A stretch of DNA of 64,000 bases from Neodontobutis hainanensis (taxonomy: Eukaryota > Chordata > Actinopteri > Gobiiformes > Odontobutidae): assembly GCA_024349245.1 (NCBI GenBank), contig JALDNG010000022.1:9977001-10041000 (forward strand). The letters are read 5' to 3'. The stretch's first letter is position 1; each line of letters starts with the position of its first letter. Of this stretch, positions 41,101 through 49,000 are shown one piece after another. The notes under the pieces are model-generated. The model was not told where the DNA came from and did not search any database. It saw only the letters and a program-made list of their open reading frames with translations. The position numbers and the translations under genes are program-made.

Positions 41101-44100
41101 AGTGAATAATCAAAAACATTCTCCCCGTCCGCCCCTTCCAGACAGCACTTCATCAGCAGTCCTTGCATGAGGCCAGTCTGCAGACCTTGATGTCCGCTAC
41201 ACAGGCTTGACCGAAATGGAAATTTTACTAAAGAGTCTGTGTGCTATTTCTATTATCTAAAGCTTTGGGTATTTTTCCCAGTGCTGTTATGTTACATATG
41301 CCGCTGCCTGTTAAGTTAAATTCTTGAGTCTCTGTTTTATCAAAACAATAAAATAGATATAGCACACAGCAGCAAACTGAAACATAACATATAAAACAAA
41401 AGCATTACTCTAACAAATTGAATTCTACTCATACAAAGACGCCCGCATATTGCTAGTCATATTTTCCATGGTAAGCTCCAACAGCAACCAACAAAGCACA
41501 AGACAATAAATGAGCCATGAATAAAAGGACTTTGGTTATAGACCACTGTACAACAGAAAGATAAGTCCTATCTGTATTCGCTTGTTTTGGAGTCACGGAG
41601 GAGACTCTAAGACTTATCAGAATATGTTTTCAGATTGTCTGGGATACACTTGTTAGAGACCCACATGATTTTTACCTGTGCGAGAACAGAGAAAGACAAA
41701 GCAAGCGTCAGAAGCGAAAGGCAGACAGCGACATGGAGGTAAATGACTAATCTAGGGTGACTGAGACTCCACCTAGCAAAGGCCTCAGGGGACCTGTGTG
41801 AATGCCCATTATCCACAAACATTGGTGCTGACAAGGATTGGAGAAGCCAGGTCTTACACTAGACTGTAGCTCTGTCATGCTGAACCACTCTCCTAGACAG
41901 GTCTGCAAACCAATTAAAAGCCATATTAGGGGTTGAGATGCACATGTTGCAAAGCACATTCTGGTTACTTTGTACCAGACTTCACTCAAGCAAACAAATG
42001 ATCACATCTTTCAATGGAAATAGCTAAAAAAAAATGATATAGATATGGCTTTTTAAAATATAATTTGGGGTGGTCTTGCTGTGACAGAAACATGAAGCAA
42101 AGTAAGCAGAGTTTAACAACCCATGTGTCTCCTGTCTACACCGCTGCATCCATGCCACGGCCGAGATCAGCATGAATTATAGACAGTGACAGCAAACAAC
42201 AAACTAATGATGTTTCTCAAGGTTATCGCTGTATAAATAACCATTGAAGAGGATGCTGATGCAGCAATATCAAAGCCTTAAACGGCAGACTCAGGTCCAT
42301 AAAACAGCATTAAAAACCCTTGGTGATGGTAAAAAGTTAATAATGAGTTTCTATTTACTCAGTCCAGGTAAGTGGAGATTCTGTGTTTGGAAAAGGTGGA
42401 GATGTCAGCACTCTGCCTTGCTCTTGCATGACAAACACCAACCTGGAGCCACATGTGACAAACCCTAATCCTGAAAATCCCCCCTTCCTTTGCTGAAAAT
42501 CCTAACGAGGATTTTAAAGTGCTCGGGGAAAGACCCAGGGGGTGTGGTTACACCTTGCCACTGCTTGCTCTCCCACTCATTGTTTTCTTATCTCCTTATT
42601 GGCCAAGCCTGGCTGGCGATGAAAGAGACATGACAGCATGGTGGGTCTTCATACACAGGCCCCACACTGGCCAGGCACCACAGGAAGCCAGATCCCACAG
42701 CCGGCAACAAACAATCCGATGACATCAAGCAGGAGGTAGCAAGACAAAACCAACACAAGTTGTTTACTAAAGACACGCGAGACTAAGAGAAAACTCAACC
42801 CTTTGGCTCCAACTGTTTCAGAGCGCTTCATAATAATTTAAATAAGATAGAAACATGTATGTAATAATTTAATAGCATAATTACTCAAAATTTGATTTGT
42901 TTACATTTAGAGAATAATATAACTTTCCAAAAAGCTAAAATTAAGTAGTCCAAGTGTTGCCTCAAAATGCAATACTAAACAACTCAAACTATAAATTATA
43001 GGCATTAAGCTGCCAGTGGTTTCTCAGATTCAGTTTTGTATTAGATGTCCGAGTGGCCTGAAGATAGAAGAGGCCCTGGTGGGATAAAGTACTCAGTGTC
43101 TTTACCTAAAAAAGTTTTACATAGCAGTTTCAATGCAAAAAACACATCGAATTAAGTGTTAAGATTCAACTTTCTACACATACTGGTAAACAAGACATGT
43201 TTATATACAGCAAGTAGAGTGCTAAAATAATACAATATAATCTTATGGGTATAAGAAAAGTCTGAGCAGCTAGGTGTATTGTTGATGCTGAATCCTGTTC
43301 TCACAGGTTCTTTTTTCACATTAAGCCCTGAGCTTTTAGCTCCGGTAATTACATTTCAGAGCACCTTCATTGTCTATTTCATTCTATTCACTATGAAAGT
43401 AGAAGATGAAGGTTTTAAGTCTCTTCTTTTTCTATTCACACTGTACAGAAAAGGACATTTAAAGGTGCCCTTTGCCCTTGAGCAGTCTCAAGAACATCAA
43501 ACATTTTAAGTTTGCCAAAGAGACACTATAATGGTTCCAGAGGTGTTATGGACAGAACAAAAAGCGTCTGTTCCAGGCTTGTTCATGCAAGTTCTGCCAC
43601 TGAAAAAGCTTTTATTCCATGACATTCTCTATATTTTACAGACATAACCAGTCCAAGACCCACTGAAACTGAACCAAAAACATTGTAACATAAAAACACC
43701 TGCCCTTCTTTGGCATTAATGCTTCTAAATCGTTATTGATCACATGTTGCAACACTGTTTAGCAAGTTGATCAAAAGAGAAGCTACATCCACCAACACAA
43801 GAGACTCACACACTATTTAACATGTCGCCAACTCTGCCCTCACACAGAATCTTTCTTCTGCTCTCTAAGTCAAGCTCATCATAATTCAAAGAATCTTTGG
43901 GAAAAGCCTTTGAAGAGAGTGTGCGGCTGAGCTAGGTGTGAATTGTTATTCTGCCGCTGATATAGACAAATCCTTTCAACCTGGCCAGACTTGACTAAAT
44001 TATTTTGGAAGACATGTGAGCCAATTTAATCATGTGTTGCCTTGTGTGATTTTTTTTTTTTTTTTTACATTTTGCTAAAATAAATTACTTTACAAATTAC

Positions 44101-45923
44101 ATCTTCTTTTCAGCCAGGTTGCTATGGTGACATGCACAGTAAAGTCCAATTGGACAACGGAAATAAACCTGCTGCACCTAAGAAGATCCCTTTAAATGCC
44201 AGAGGGGAACACCTGGGCTAAAGCAAATAGTATCAAAGCAGTTCAACGGAAAGTACCATCATTAGGGCCAGACAAAGGTGTGGCTGTGATCTTACCTGTC
44301 TTAGCTGTAAAATATTCAACAAGGAAGGCAGTGTAAAGGCAATAAAAAAACCTGTGAACCAATTGATACTAGGTCAGCAAAGAAACAAACAGACTTACAA
44401 AATCAATCTTAGGTGTGGCTCTTGTTTCAAAAACAAAAATAGGAAGTATGCCCAATGACTAAACTATTTACAGCATTCCAGCCCTATAATTGAATTATAA
44501 AAAATGCATTAAAAAGATATTAGGGCTAGATGCAGTTTAATGAAGCATGTTAACTTGAGGACAATTGTTTGTAATGAACAGTGTCTGGGCTGATCTCCGC
44601 AGCTGAGGCGGGGAATGAGAAAGAAAAGATCTGAAGGTGAATGACAAATGGTTAAATGTCTTCATAATGAATTAGAATATTTCAAAAATTGTATGTATTT
44701 ATTTATTTATTGCAGCACTACCATAAACCCAGAATAAATTAGCCATTTAAATTCTGTCTGAAAAGTGTTGACTGCCACATGTCTGCAAGGAGTTTTAGAA
44801 CAGGTTGCACCATATGAGGCTCACCCTGTCACAGTCCTTTGGCAAAGGAAGCCCAAGTGCCCAGTGGGAGTTTAATGACACCATCACTCACTGACTACTG
44901 CCAATTGATTTCTGTGTATTGCCTGGTAAAGCCAAAGTCAATAGAGGCTCACATGTGACTGTCTATCTTGTCCTATTTTTATTATCTTTATCAGTGCAGC
45001 ATGCAACAACAAAAATCTATGTTTATTTATTTATTTTTTTGTGTGTGTAAAAGTTCAAATGCCCGACTTAATGCTAAGATTTCAATTTTCACCCAAAGCA
45101 GGATGACACCTGCAATATTGTATATCAAGCTACAGTATATTGCAATGTGATTTTAATCTTGGGGAATTATTAGTGTCAGAACCTAAGTCAATATCTCTAC
45201 ATTACAGAGATCTTTGAAAAATCAGCAAAGCAGTTAGAAGAGAACAGAAATCTAATGACTTCTGTGTTTCAAATTGTTGTTTTTTTCCAACAGACTCCAA
45301 TATGTCAATATACCTGATAGTGTCCCACAATTCCTCTCATTAAACAATAATGTGCACTAGATGATGTTTATGGGATGGAGTCAGGACGTACAGTATAACT
45401 CTCATAATTATGACACAGCCGAGAGTGATTTGATCAAGGCTAAATGCGCTATGATTAAAACATACTCAAGCTTTATATTATTCGAGGTGTAAAATCTGTG
45501 TGTGCCTTTGCCATGAGACAGAACATTTAAGAGGAAGGAATTTACAAATGGATCCAGCTCAAATGCCACTGGGAACAACTTATGCTTTCAAGCAGAAAAT
45601 CTCAGACAAATCACAATTTACAAACTAATGAAACCACTCAAGATTATCCCCCATCCGCCTGTGCCCACTGTCCTCAGAGCTGCATTACTTCCACACTCAC
45701 TGCGCGCACACAGAGGGACAGCTTTTGGCTTAAGACACGCGTTCACCGCTTGAGCTACAATCCAAAATGAATCAAAACAAGGAACACATTCTGGCACTGG
45801 TTAAACATTTTCAAGAAAATAAGGACGATTGTTGCAGATGTACTTACCCTCAGAGGAGTGTACTTGGGCTAAGGTGATGATAAACCAGCAGAAGGTGGGT
45901 AGTTTCCACAGGGAGCATGCCAT
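136..45923 (-). CDS. adgrl2: Latrophilin-2-like adhesion GPCR, extracellular part (13 coding exons in window)
   Basis: Coding exons on the minus strand: 45923-45848, 31237-31024, 23466-23357, 18875-18861 (microexon), 17748-16948, 6236-5949, 5344-5241, 4717-4532, 3958-3920, 2323-2140, 1491-1369, 1162-957 and 309-136. Each has GT/AG borders, and all phases agree, giving 2520 nt (840 codons) without a stop. Domain order is signal peptide (1-25), rhamnose-binding lectin (about 30-134), KVEQK insert (134-138), olfactomedin (about 140-405), Thr/Pro-rich linker (406-470), hormone-receptor motif (about 473-536), and GAIN with GPS (537-840). This is the latrophilin architecture. From family knowledge, the protein is a cell-surface receptor for teneurins and FLRTs that signals through a tethered agonist after GPS autoproteolysis. 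Residue wording fits ADGRL2 better than ADGRL1 or ADGRL3. The a/b teleost copy is unresolved. The seven-helix domain lies outside the window. Confidence 0.95.
310..956 (-). other. adgrl2: Intron (647 nt) before the GPS exon
   Basis: Phase 0 intron, AT-rich, with no other feature recognised. Confidence 0.85.
957..1162 (-). CDS. adgrl2: GAIN subdomain B, second exon
   Basis: Encodes residues 714-782, from GVAKLVFVLYKHLGEFLSTE and NATIKMANEAYGRNMSVAVN to INKESSRVFINDPVVFTLEH and ID. It carries two sequons (NAT, NMS). The acceptor is TTGTGTAG and the donor ATTGAT before GTGAGTCT, phase 0. The open frame runs on past the donor without a stop for some 20 codons, so the exon end was set by the GTGAGT site and by homology. 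Confidence 0.95.
1369..1491 (-). CDS. adgrl2: GAIN subdomain B, first exon
   Basis: Encodes residues 673-714: ILDVYVLSTDGQVQDFKFPQ, then SSKGGISIQLSANTVKLNSR and NG. These are beta strands of GAIN subdomain B. The acceptor is TTTCTGCAG and the donor AATG before GTGAGTTC, phase 1 at both ends. Confidence 0.97.
1492..2139 (-). other. adgrl2: Intron (648 nt)
   Basis: Phase 1 intron. Nothing else recognised. Confidence 0.85.
2140..2323 (-). CDS. adgrl2: GAIN subdomain A, helical exon
   Basis: Encodes residues 612-673: AIVDTVDNLLRPEALKSW, then RDMNSTEQTHAATMLLDTLE and EGAFVLADNLMEPAIV, ending VPADNI. This matches the ADGRL2 GAIN segment closely. The acceptor is GGTGCGCAG and the donor ATCA before GTGAGTAA, phase 1. 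Confidence 0.97.
2324..3919 (-). other. adgrl2: Intron (1.6 kb)
   Basis: Phase 0 intron containing a 26-nt poly-A at 3318-3343 and a G-rich plus-strand stretch near 2915-2930. No exon or gene was recognised. Confidence 0.85.
3318..3343. repeat. Poly-A run (26 nt)
   Basis: Uninterrupted A homopolymer. No retroelement body was recognised. Confidence 0.85.
3920..3958 (-). CDS. adgrl2: 39-nt GAIN exon (LQKRERTCRAYMK)
   Basis: A 13-codon exon encoding residues 599-611, LQKRERTCRAYMK. It matches the conserved latrophilin LQKRE-TCRAY segment that joins the flanking GAIN exons. Both borders are phase 0, so skipping would keep the frame but remove one Cys. The acceptor is unusual: AATAAAAAAG directly before CTTC, with the pyrimidine tract pushed at least 11 nt upstream. 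The donor is AAG before GTACTG. It is too short to be found as an open reading frame; recognition is by homology and phase. Confidence 0.93.
3959..4531 (-). other. adgrl2: Intron (573 nt)
   Basis: Phase 0 intron. Its 3' end is odd: a pyrimidine tract is followed by an A-rich stretch just before the terminal AAG. Confidence 0.85.
4532..4717 (-). CDS. adgrl2: GAIN subdomain A, first exon
   Basis: Encodes residues 537-598, from IRTGENAANLANELAKHTKG to the DAQLQELRPSEKDSAGRSFN segment ending in Lys. The helical content ([20 protein letters not shown]) is that of GAIN subdomain A and is nearly identical to mammalian ADGRL2. The acceptor is CCCCCGCAG and the donor AACAAG before GTAAGAAC. Both ends are phase 0. 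Confidence 0.97.
4718..5240 (-). other. adgrl2: Intron (523 nt)
   Basis: Phase 0 intron with a weak 5' site. No other feature seen. Confidence 0.85.
5241..5344 (-). CDS. adgrl2: Hormone-receptor motif, second exon
   Basis: Encodes residues 502-536: TASYLCVLSTGAWNPRGPDL, then SNCTSHWVNQIAQK. This is the C-terminal half of the HRM, with the Trp and Cys residues typical of the fold and an NCT sequon. The acceptor is TTCCCTGTCAG. The donor is AAG before GTTTGTA, unusually weak at +3 and +4, which could make this exon or its intron sensitive to regulated splicing. Ends in phase 0. Confidence 0.96.
5345..5948 (-). other. adgrl2: Intron (604 nt)
   Basis: Phase 1 intron splitting the HRM. Nothing else recognised. 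Confidence 0.85.
5949..6236 (-). CDS. adgrl2: Thr/Pro-rich linker and start of hormone-receptor motif
   Basis: Encodes residues 406-502. The first two thirds form a low-complexity mucin-like stalk with nine consecutive Thr and several Ser/Thr-Pro stretches, suited to O-glycosylation. Then comes LPLPVRFCEAIEKRDIMWPQ and TQRGMLVERPCPKGTRG, the first half of the HRM domain (Cys at about 473). The acceptor is a TAGCAG tandem, so the exon may start at 6239 or 6236. The model uses 6236, and the other adds one Ala. The donor is CCCGAG before GTAAACAG, phase 1. The stalk is poorly conserved in the family, but the HRM part matches ADGRL2. Confidence 0.94.
9244..9268. repeat. Poly-A run (25 nt)
   Basis: Uninterrupted A homopolymer. 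No retroelement was recognised upstream. Confidence 0.85.
11121..11172. repeat. (CA)n microsatellite
   Basis: 52 bp of uninterrupted CA, 26 units. Confidence 0.97.
12421..12583 (+). mobile_element. tRNA-derived SINE (fish type)
   Basis: Begins GGCGTGCCCCCATAGC and has a B-box-like GGGTTTGATTCC about 50 nt in. It continues with the CTTCCCTTTCC and TTTCCTGTC body, then an AAGGCTACCAAAAAAATCTA tail, as in the common percomorph tRNA-type SINEs. It is degenerate and somewhat shortened. No clear target-site duplication was found. Confidence 0.7.
12986..13309 (+). repeat. Duplicated ~320-bp block, copy A
   Basis: Partner of copy B at 14818-15128, in direct orientation and about 1.8 kb away. The differences include gaps of about 6-7 bp at roughly 13042 and 13233. 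No terminal inverted repeats or coding sequence are visible, so it is either a segmental duplication or a non-coding element present twice. Confidence 0.85.
14291..14616 (-). mobile_element. 3' tail of an RTE-type LINE (fragment)
   Basis: Read on the minus strand, this matches the end of the RTE-clade LINE common in fish genomes. It has segments like RIRNEDIRGTAH, RMLRLELPGRR and VGLREEDAGDRARWR, ending near the CCTGAAGGG and CGAAAG 3' terminus. The frame is broken, and a segment around 14411-14470 is replaced by a piece of another repeat. It is a dead 5'-truncated copy inserted in the same orientation as adgrl2. The family name is from recall and was not searched. Confidence 0.75.
14411..14467 (-). 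mobile_element. SINE-head fragment embedded in the LINE tail
   Basis: The minus strand reads GGAGGCACAGTGGCAGAG, then TTAGCACTCCTGCCTCACAG, ending GGTCCTGGGTT. This is the tRNA-like head of a very abundant fish repeat with A-box and partial B-box. It interrupts the LINE coding tail and replaces part of it. Only the head is present. Confidence 0.65.
14818..15128 (+). repeat. Duplicated ~320-bp block, copy B
   Basis: Same sequence as copy A at 12986-13309, with roughly ten substitutions and two small gaps. It begins CTTGTCACACAGTTGC and ends near TTTGTTTCT. A 14-bp direct repeat, ACAGGGTGACTTGT, flanks it at 14809-14822 and 15132-15145. That looks like a target-site duplication or a template-switch scar and suggests B is the inserted copy. 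Confidence 0.85.
15809..15861. promoter_or_regulatory. Pair of STAT-type palindromes
   Basis: TTCCAGGAA occurs at 15809-15817 and again at 15853-15861, 44 bp apart, each inside an ATTATTCC-like context. It matches the TTCNNNGAA STAT consensus. It may equally be a small local duplication. Confidence 0.25.
16948..17748 (-). CDS. adgrl2: Olfactomedin-domain exon
   Basis: One 801-nt exon encodes residues 139-406 and so carries the whole olfactomedin propeller. It opens FLCPGSLKAV and ends LDFGPPDPAH. Family marks seen are AGAWCKDPLQ, the MPWTPYRTDTL strand, [40 protein letters not shown] (calcium-site Asp region), NAFMICGVLYVV and YNPRDNQLYVWNN. The two Cys residues (AWC, MIC) form the conserved disulfide. 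The acceptor is CTACCACTAG and the donor CACG before GTAAGAAA, phase 1. The domain binds FLRT and contributes to teneurin binding. The sequence is close to mammalian ADGRL2, and no damage is seen. Confidence 0.98.
17749..18860 (-). other. adgrl2: Intron between KVEQK microexon and olfactomedin exon (1.1 kb)
   Basis: Phase 1 intron with nothing else recognised. Its short length and the flanking microexon suggest it may hold splicing-regulatory sequence. Confidence 0.85.
18861..18875 (-). CDS. adgrl2: 15-nt microexon encoding the KVEQK insert
   Basis: The minus-strand sequence AAGTGGAGCAAAAAG is bordered by AATAG and GTAAAT. With the single A left by the previous exon and TT from the next, it reads Lys-Val-Glu-Gln-Lys-Val. 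This is exactly the alternatively spliced five-residue insert known from ADGRL1-3 between the lectin and olfactomedin domains. From the literature, the insert lowers or alters teneurin binding and is regulated between tissues. Skipping joins A to TT (Tyr-Ile-Phe-Leu-Cys-Pro) and keeps the frame. A pyrimidine-rich tract (TTCTCTCTTCC) lies about 15 nt upstream of the acceptor. It is far too short to be found by ORF-based methods. Confidence 0.93.
18876..23356 (-). other. adgrl2: Intron between second lectin exon and KVEQK microexon (4.5 kb)
   Basis: Phase 1 intron containing the candidate 60-nt cassette exon at 21887-21946. There are several T-rich stretches (for example 19375-19388). No repeat family was recognised. 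Confidence 0.85.
21887..21946 (-). CDS. adgrl2: Candidate 60-nt cassette exon between lectin and olfactomedin exons
   Basis: The acceptor is TGTTTTTGCTTCTCAAG and the donor is CCCG before GTAAGTGC, a near-perfect consensus. The length is 60 nt, so frame is kept. In the gene's phase 1 it reads without a stop as S-PCPTRIGSRTQNVSYRNCP. The peptide has two Cys residues, which could pair, and one N-glycosylation sequon (Asn-Val-Ser), as in a real extracellular insert. It would lie between the RBL domain and the KVEQK microexon. Mammalian latrophilins as I know them lack it. Chance cannot be excluded: acceptor strength is moderate, and a 20-codon open frame is not rare. Confidence 0.4.
23357..23466 (-). 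CDS. adgrl2: Rhamnose-binding lectin domain, second exon
   Basis: Encodes residues 97-134: CNNRTQCIVITGSDVFPDPC, then PGTYKYLEVQYECVPY. This is the C-terminal half of the RBL domain, with the N-glycosylation sequon NRT and the paired cysteines. The acceptor is TTTTACTAG before ATGCAAC. The donor is CCCTACA before GTAAGTATG, leaving one base (A). That phase-1 junction is where latrophilins insert the alternative KVEQK segment. Nearly identical to mammalian ADGRL2. Confidence 0.96.
26046..26106. repeat. (TG)n microsatellite
   Basis: 61 bp of uninterrupted GT/TG dinucleotide, about 30 units. Such tracts are common in fish genomes and highly length-variable. Confidence 0.97.
27804..27822. repeat. 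Poly-A run (19 nt)
   Basis: Uninterrupted A homopolymer. No retroelement body was recognised beside it. Confidence 0.8.
31024..31237 (-). CDS. adgrl2: Rhamnose-binding lectin domain, first exon
   Basis: Encodes residues 26-97, from GFSRAALPFG to the end of YKIMSQ, within the RBL (SUEL-type) lectin domain. Visible hallmarks are ELSCEGYPIDLRCPG, the ANYGRTDDKICDADPF motif and a Cys-Tyr-Leu-Pro segment. The Cys residues are those of the conserved disulfides. The acceptor is CCCTAG before GGTTC. The donor is AG before GTAAAG, phase 2. From family knowledge, this domain contacts teneurin in ADGRL proteins. The sequence is nearly identical to mammalian ADGRL2, so the exon is under strong constraint. 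Confidence 0.96.
35304..35317 (+). promoter_or_regulatory. X-box-like (RFX) motif
   Basis: GTGGCCATAGCAAC fits the GTNRCC-AT-RGYAAC form of the RFX motif. It sits in a stretch (about 35280-35420) that is less AT-rich and more complex than its surroundings, as conserved enhancers often are. Conservation was not tested. Confidence 0.35.
44050..44066. repeat. Poly-T run (17 nt)
   Basis: Uninterrupted T homopolymer in the intron. Confidence 0.8.
44118..44131 (-). promoter_or_regulatory. X-box-like (RFX) motif
   Basis: Read on the minus strand, GTCACCATAGCAAC fits the RFX X-box consensus at every position (GT-start half, AT centre, AGCAAC half). A CCAATTGG sequence lies about 15 nt to the right. 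Function is inference. Confidence 0.4.
44296..44304 (-). CDS. adgrl2: Candidate 9-nt in-phase microexon
   Basis: On the minus strand, an acceptor with upstream pyrimidine-rich sequence (…GAATATTTTACAG) is followed by CTAAGACAG and then a near-consensus donor (GTAAGATC). Both sites are strong and only 9 nt apart. In the surrounding phase-1 intron the insert keeps the frame and would add Ala-Lys-Thr between Glu25 and the Gly-Phe-Ser start of the mature chain. I know of no described latrophilin microexon here. It may instead be a chance site or a decoy pair. Confidence 0.35.
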
Positions 45924-46020
45924 GGCGCTGATGGTCCGCAGACAGTTTGTGCTTAAAGGTTCAGGTTAAAAAAGTCCAAGCCCAGTGGTCTCTAGGATGC
46001 TCATTGTTGACCCACTTCAC
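45848..46020 (-). CDS. adgrl2: Start-codon exon: 5'UTR end and signal peptide
   Basis: The acceptor follows a pyrimidine-rich tract (…CTCTTCAG at 46021). There are 97 nt of 5'UTR, then ATG at 45923 in a strong Kozak context (GCGCC before ATGG), which decides the start. The exon encodes 25 residues: MACSLWKLPT, a hydrophobic core (FCWFIITLA), then QVHSSE. This is a classical secretory signal. The donor is AGG before GTAAGTA, leaving one base of a Gly codon. Joining to the next exon gives Ser-Ser-Glu-Gly-Phe-Ser-Arg-Ala, matching the ADGRL2 Thr-Glu-Gly-Phe-Ser-Arg-Ala junction. An out-of-frame ATG lies 5 nt inside the start (45918). The 5'UTR part carries a 12-codon upstream ORF. Confidence 0.92.
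45966..46004 (-). promoter_or_regulatory. Upstream ORF in the 5'UTR (12 codons)
   Basis: An ATG at 46004 with A at -3 opens a 12-codon frame (MSILETTGLGLF) ending at TAA (45968-45966), 42 nt before the main ATG. Short uORFs of this kind can reduce translation of the main frame and allow reinitiation. Function is inference. Confidence 0.5.
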
Positions 46021-49000
46021 CTGAAGAGCATGAACAAGAACAAGAAGAGAGACTTTTTAAAAGGTTGAATTGTATTCCATGTGCAAAAAGCATTCTGCCA
46101 GTCACACTCTTATCACAAGACACTTGATGCTAGGCATACATTCCACAGTTGAAAAGCTACATAACCAATGCGAGCCACTGGAATAATCTTTAGAAGGTCA
46201 ATAACACCATAACGAGACATCCTCTAATGAATGACTCTTGAATGCCCACCATTTTAACTCTCAGGGAGGGAGGGGGTTAGGTTTGTCTGGCATCGTCATC
46301 AAACAGATAAAGCACGCCCTGTCCAGCTCCCCTGACCCATGCCTAAGTGATGTTAACCTTATCAGAGCTGTGTCCGGTTACATTTTGGTGCCCATACTAA
46401 ACAGCACTGCTAATGCTTTTATACAAATTCTGCATTTCATATATAAACATCTTCCTTATGGCAAAACATGTGATCAATACCACCAGTTATTTTAACGCTC
46501 CCACACTTTCAGCAACTGGAATACCGTGTATCAGAGTAAAACATCTTACAAGCAGCATTACAACTATCTATATATAACCACACAGAGGAAATGTTCATTT
46601 AGCTGACAGTAACATTAAATGCTAAAATTATCTGTGGTAATTGCTTGGTGAGCATTAGCCAAAAAGCTTCTCATGCTATAGTAAAATGGGTTTGCATTAG
46701 CTTTCCTGCCGTCTTAGAAATCAATGGATAAAGTTTGTTTTGAAATGAGTGGCACATTTCATTTGACGGTGTTTGCTATCTAACATTTTAAAGTAGTTTA
46801 TATGTGTATTTATTTATTTTTTTATGTTTTTACCAGAATAACATAAAGAAAATGCCATTGTGATGTTTTGTGTCTTGTTCCACCCCGGTGCCTTATGTAA
46901 ACAATCAAAGTTACTCTAGCAATCAAATGGTCACATCTCTCTGTTTTGACTGAACACAAAGCTGTCTCCATCCTTCTTCTCTGTCGGTACCCAGCACCCC
47001 ACACCCCTCCGCTAGACATGCACTGCACTGACTTTTACCTAAATTCCTGTCTTTCTACCTCATCCAAACTTGTTCCTGTAGTAGTTTGCTTAAGTGTTTG
47101 TTTTTGCTCTTTCTGCTACAAAGGCAAATGGCCTCCTCCCTGTCACAGATAGGGAGCGGGGGCCGCATCGGGTGAAACCTAATGCCTACCTGCACGCCCA
47201 GGCATGCGTTTCACACTCCAAACGGCTCCCTTTTGTCTGTGTGTTTACACTGCCGGCCTAAGCTCAGTTCTCTCACTCCCATGAACCATTAGCACATTCA
47301 CCATGGGATATGGCATCACTCTGGCAACAAGGCACATAGGACCCCATTAGAAACTGTTTTTTTTCTGTTCCTCTTTTTAGTAGATTGAAAACAACATTCC
47401 ATTTTTGTGTCCACAGCCTACGATTGTTGGTTAAGATTCGAGGGAGAGAATGCAGCACATATTACTAGCATCTAACGAAAAGAGATGAGGAATTCAGTAG
47501 AGCTCTGACCGGCTCTTCCACACTGGAGGATATTCTCGACTTGAACACCCTTGGATTTATTTTGTCTGACTTTGTAGCCTAATATCCCTCATTAAGAAAA
47601 TGCACACATTAAGCAACATAGTTATAATCAAGCCGGCAATAATCAGCTCATCTACTATGACATTATGCCTCACCTGAGACCTCTAATTTTAGAGCCGTTT
47701 AAAGAGGTTAACAGGAGCAGAGCACATCAAGCCAAAGTCTATTTAGTTCCAACTGAATAATAAGCACTTCTGATATTCAACAAATGGAAGTTGCTTGGAT
47801 AGACCAAACATAGTCTACAGGATTCATCTAAATCCCAAAGCTTTTTGTGTTTAGCCGGTGGATGTGGCCCTAATTAAATTTATAAGGCAAGTGTATAATC
47901 AGCCTTTGATCTAAGTCCATTTGGTATAACGAGACCATAAGGAGATTGTGAAGCTGTATTGTGCGTGCATTGGCTTAGGGATCTTCTTTAGGGCACACAC
48001 AGTGTAAGCTGTTTTGTCCACTAAGAGAGACAATACTTAGATAACACCTACAAAGAGATTTGTGTCTCAGTGAGTATCCTATTCAGCCAAGATATAGTCC
48101 TGGATAGGTCTTTGTTACAGCAGAACAATTCTTTTACTTAAATGATATAGACAGAGAGAAGTGCACAGTGGCTATTATTTCTAAGAAAAATTTTGCAAGG
48201 TAGAGGCACATGTTTTTTAACTCGTGGTCAATTATCCGTTTTTTTTTTTTTACTGTCACCTCAACACTCTCAACATTCCCTATTCTTGTCACTTTTGTAT
48301 TAGGCGTAGTCGCACTTTGCATCTGGTTCACTTTTTGACCTCAGTGGCGCGTGCACAGAATCGAGTTGGGTTTTCTCCTAATGTGCAATTTTAAAGACTG
48401 ATGCTATACTCCTGTTTGGCTTATAACCTTGATACCAGTAAGATAATGCTGTCCAGGCATTTACAGGGCAGTAGGCAAGAATGGGGTTGCACGTCAAATC
48501 ATTCTTCACTTCACTTCACTTTAACTGTGTCATGGTTTATGGTTTCTATTTTAGTCCAAACTGAATAAAGAAACAGGTTAAAAGCATTCATGTCATGTGT
48601 ATTTATGTGTCACAGTTGGCAGTCGGTGCTCTGTGGTTGTTGTTTACATATCTAAACAAACTATTATACTGTAGGTCTCAGCCTGGGAGAGCAGTGTAGA
48701 ATCAATATAATTGTTCTTCTTTCCTTGTCATCTTTGCTTAGTGCATGCTCAAAAGACCGTCTGTGTCAGAATGAAAAGACAAAGGCAAGATTTAAACATT
48801 TTGCCTCCAAGGCAGTCAAGACCCCCTGCCTTGATAACACGCATGATGTAGATCTTAGAACATGGGGATGGGTTTTTCTGTAAATCGATGATAACAGTCC
48901 TATACTTTAATATATTTTGTATCATGCTGTGAGTGTTTAACATGCTGAGGCACCAAAAGCACAGGGTGTAGGGAGACTGTCTGACTGGCGCACTGCTCAT

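Larger units (their letters stand above)
31238..45847 (-). other. adgrl2: Intron between signal-peptide and first lectin exon (14.6 kb)
   Basis: Phase 1 intron. It contains the candidate 9-nt microexon at 44296-44304, X-box-like motifs at 44118-44131 and 35304-35317, a poly-T tract at 44050-44066 and a T-rich tract at 37512-37540. No other exon fits in phase. A hydrophobic open frame at 41834-41607 ends at a donor-like site in the wrong phase (see rejected items). The rest looks like ordinary AT-rich intron. Confidence 0.85.

Noticed and set aside
41607..41834. Minus-strand open frame with a signal-peptide-like stretch (…VCLLSL-type hydrophobic run ending in Leu-Ala-Gln) before a donor-like GTAAAA site; alternative first coding exon?
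   Set aside because: The splice would leave phase 0, but the next exon (31237) needs phase 1, so the lectin domain would be out of frame. The donor is also only moderate.
42355..42380. Perfect plus-strand donor CCAG/GTAAGTGG; antisense transcript?
   Set aside because: A single consensus donor with no matching acceptor, reading frame or promoter signal on that strand. Expected by chance in 64 kb.
47184..47255. Minus-strand donor-like CAG/GTAGGC preceded by GC-richer sequence; extra 5'UTR exon?
   Set aside because: The donor is weaker than consensus and the acceptor is ambiguous. It cannot be supported without transcript data.
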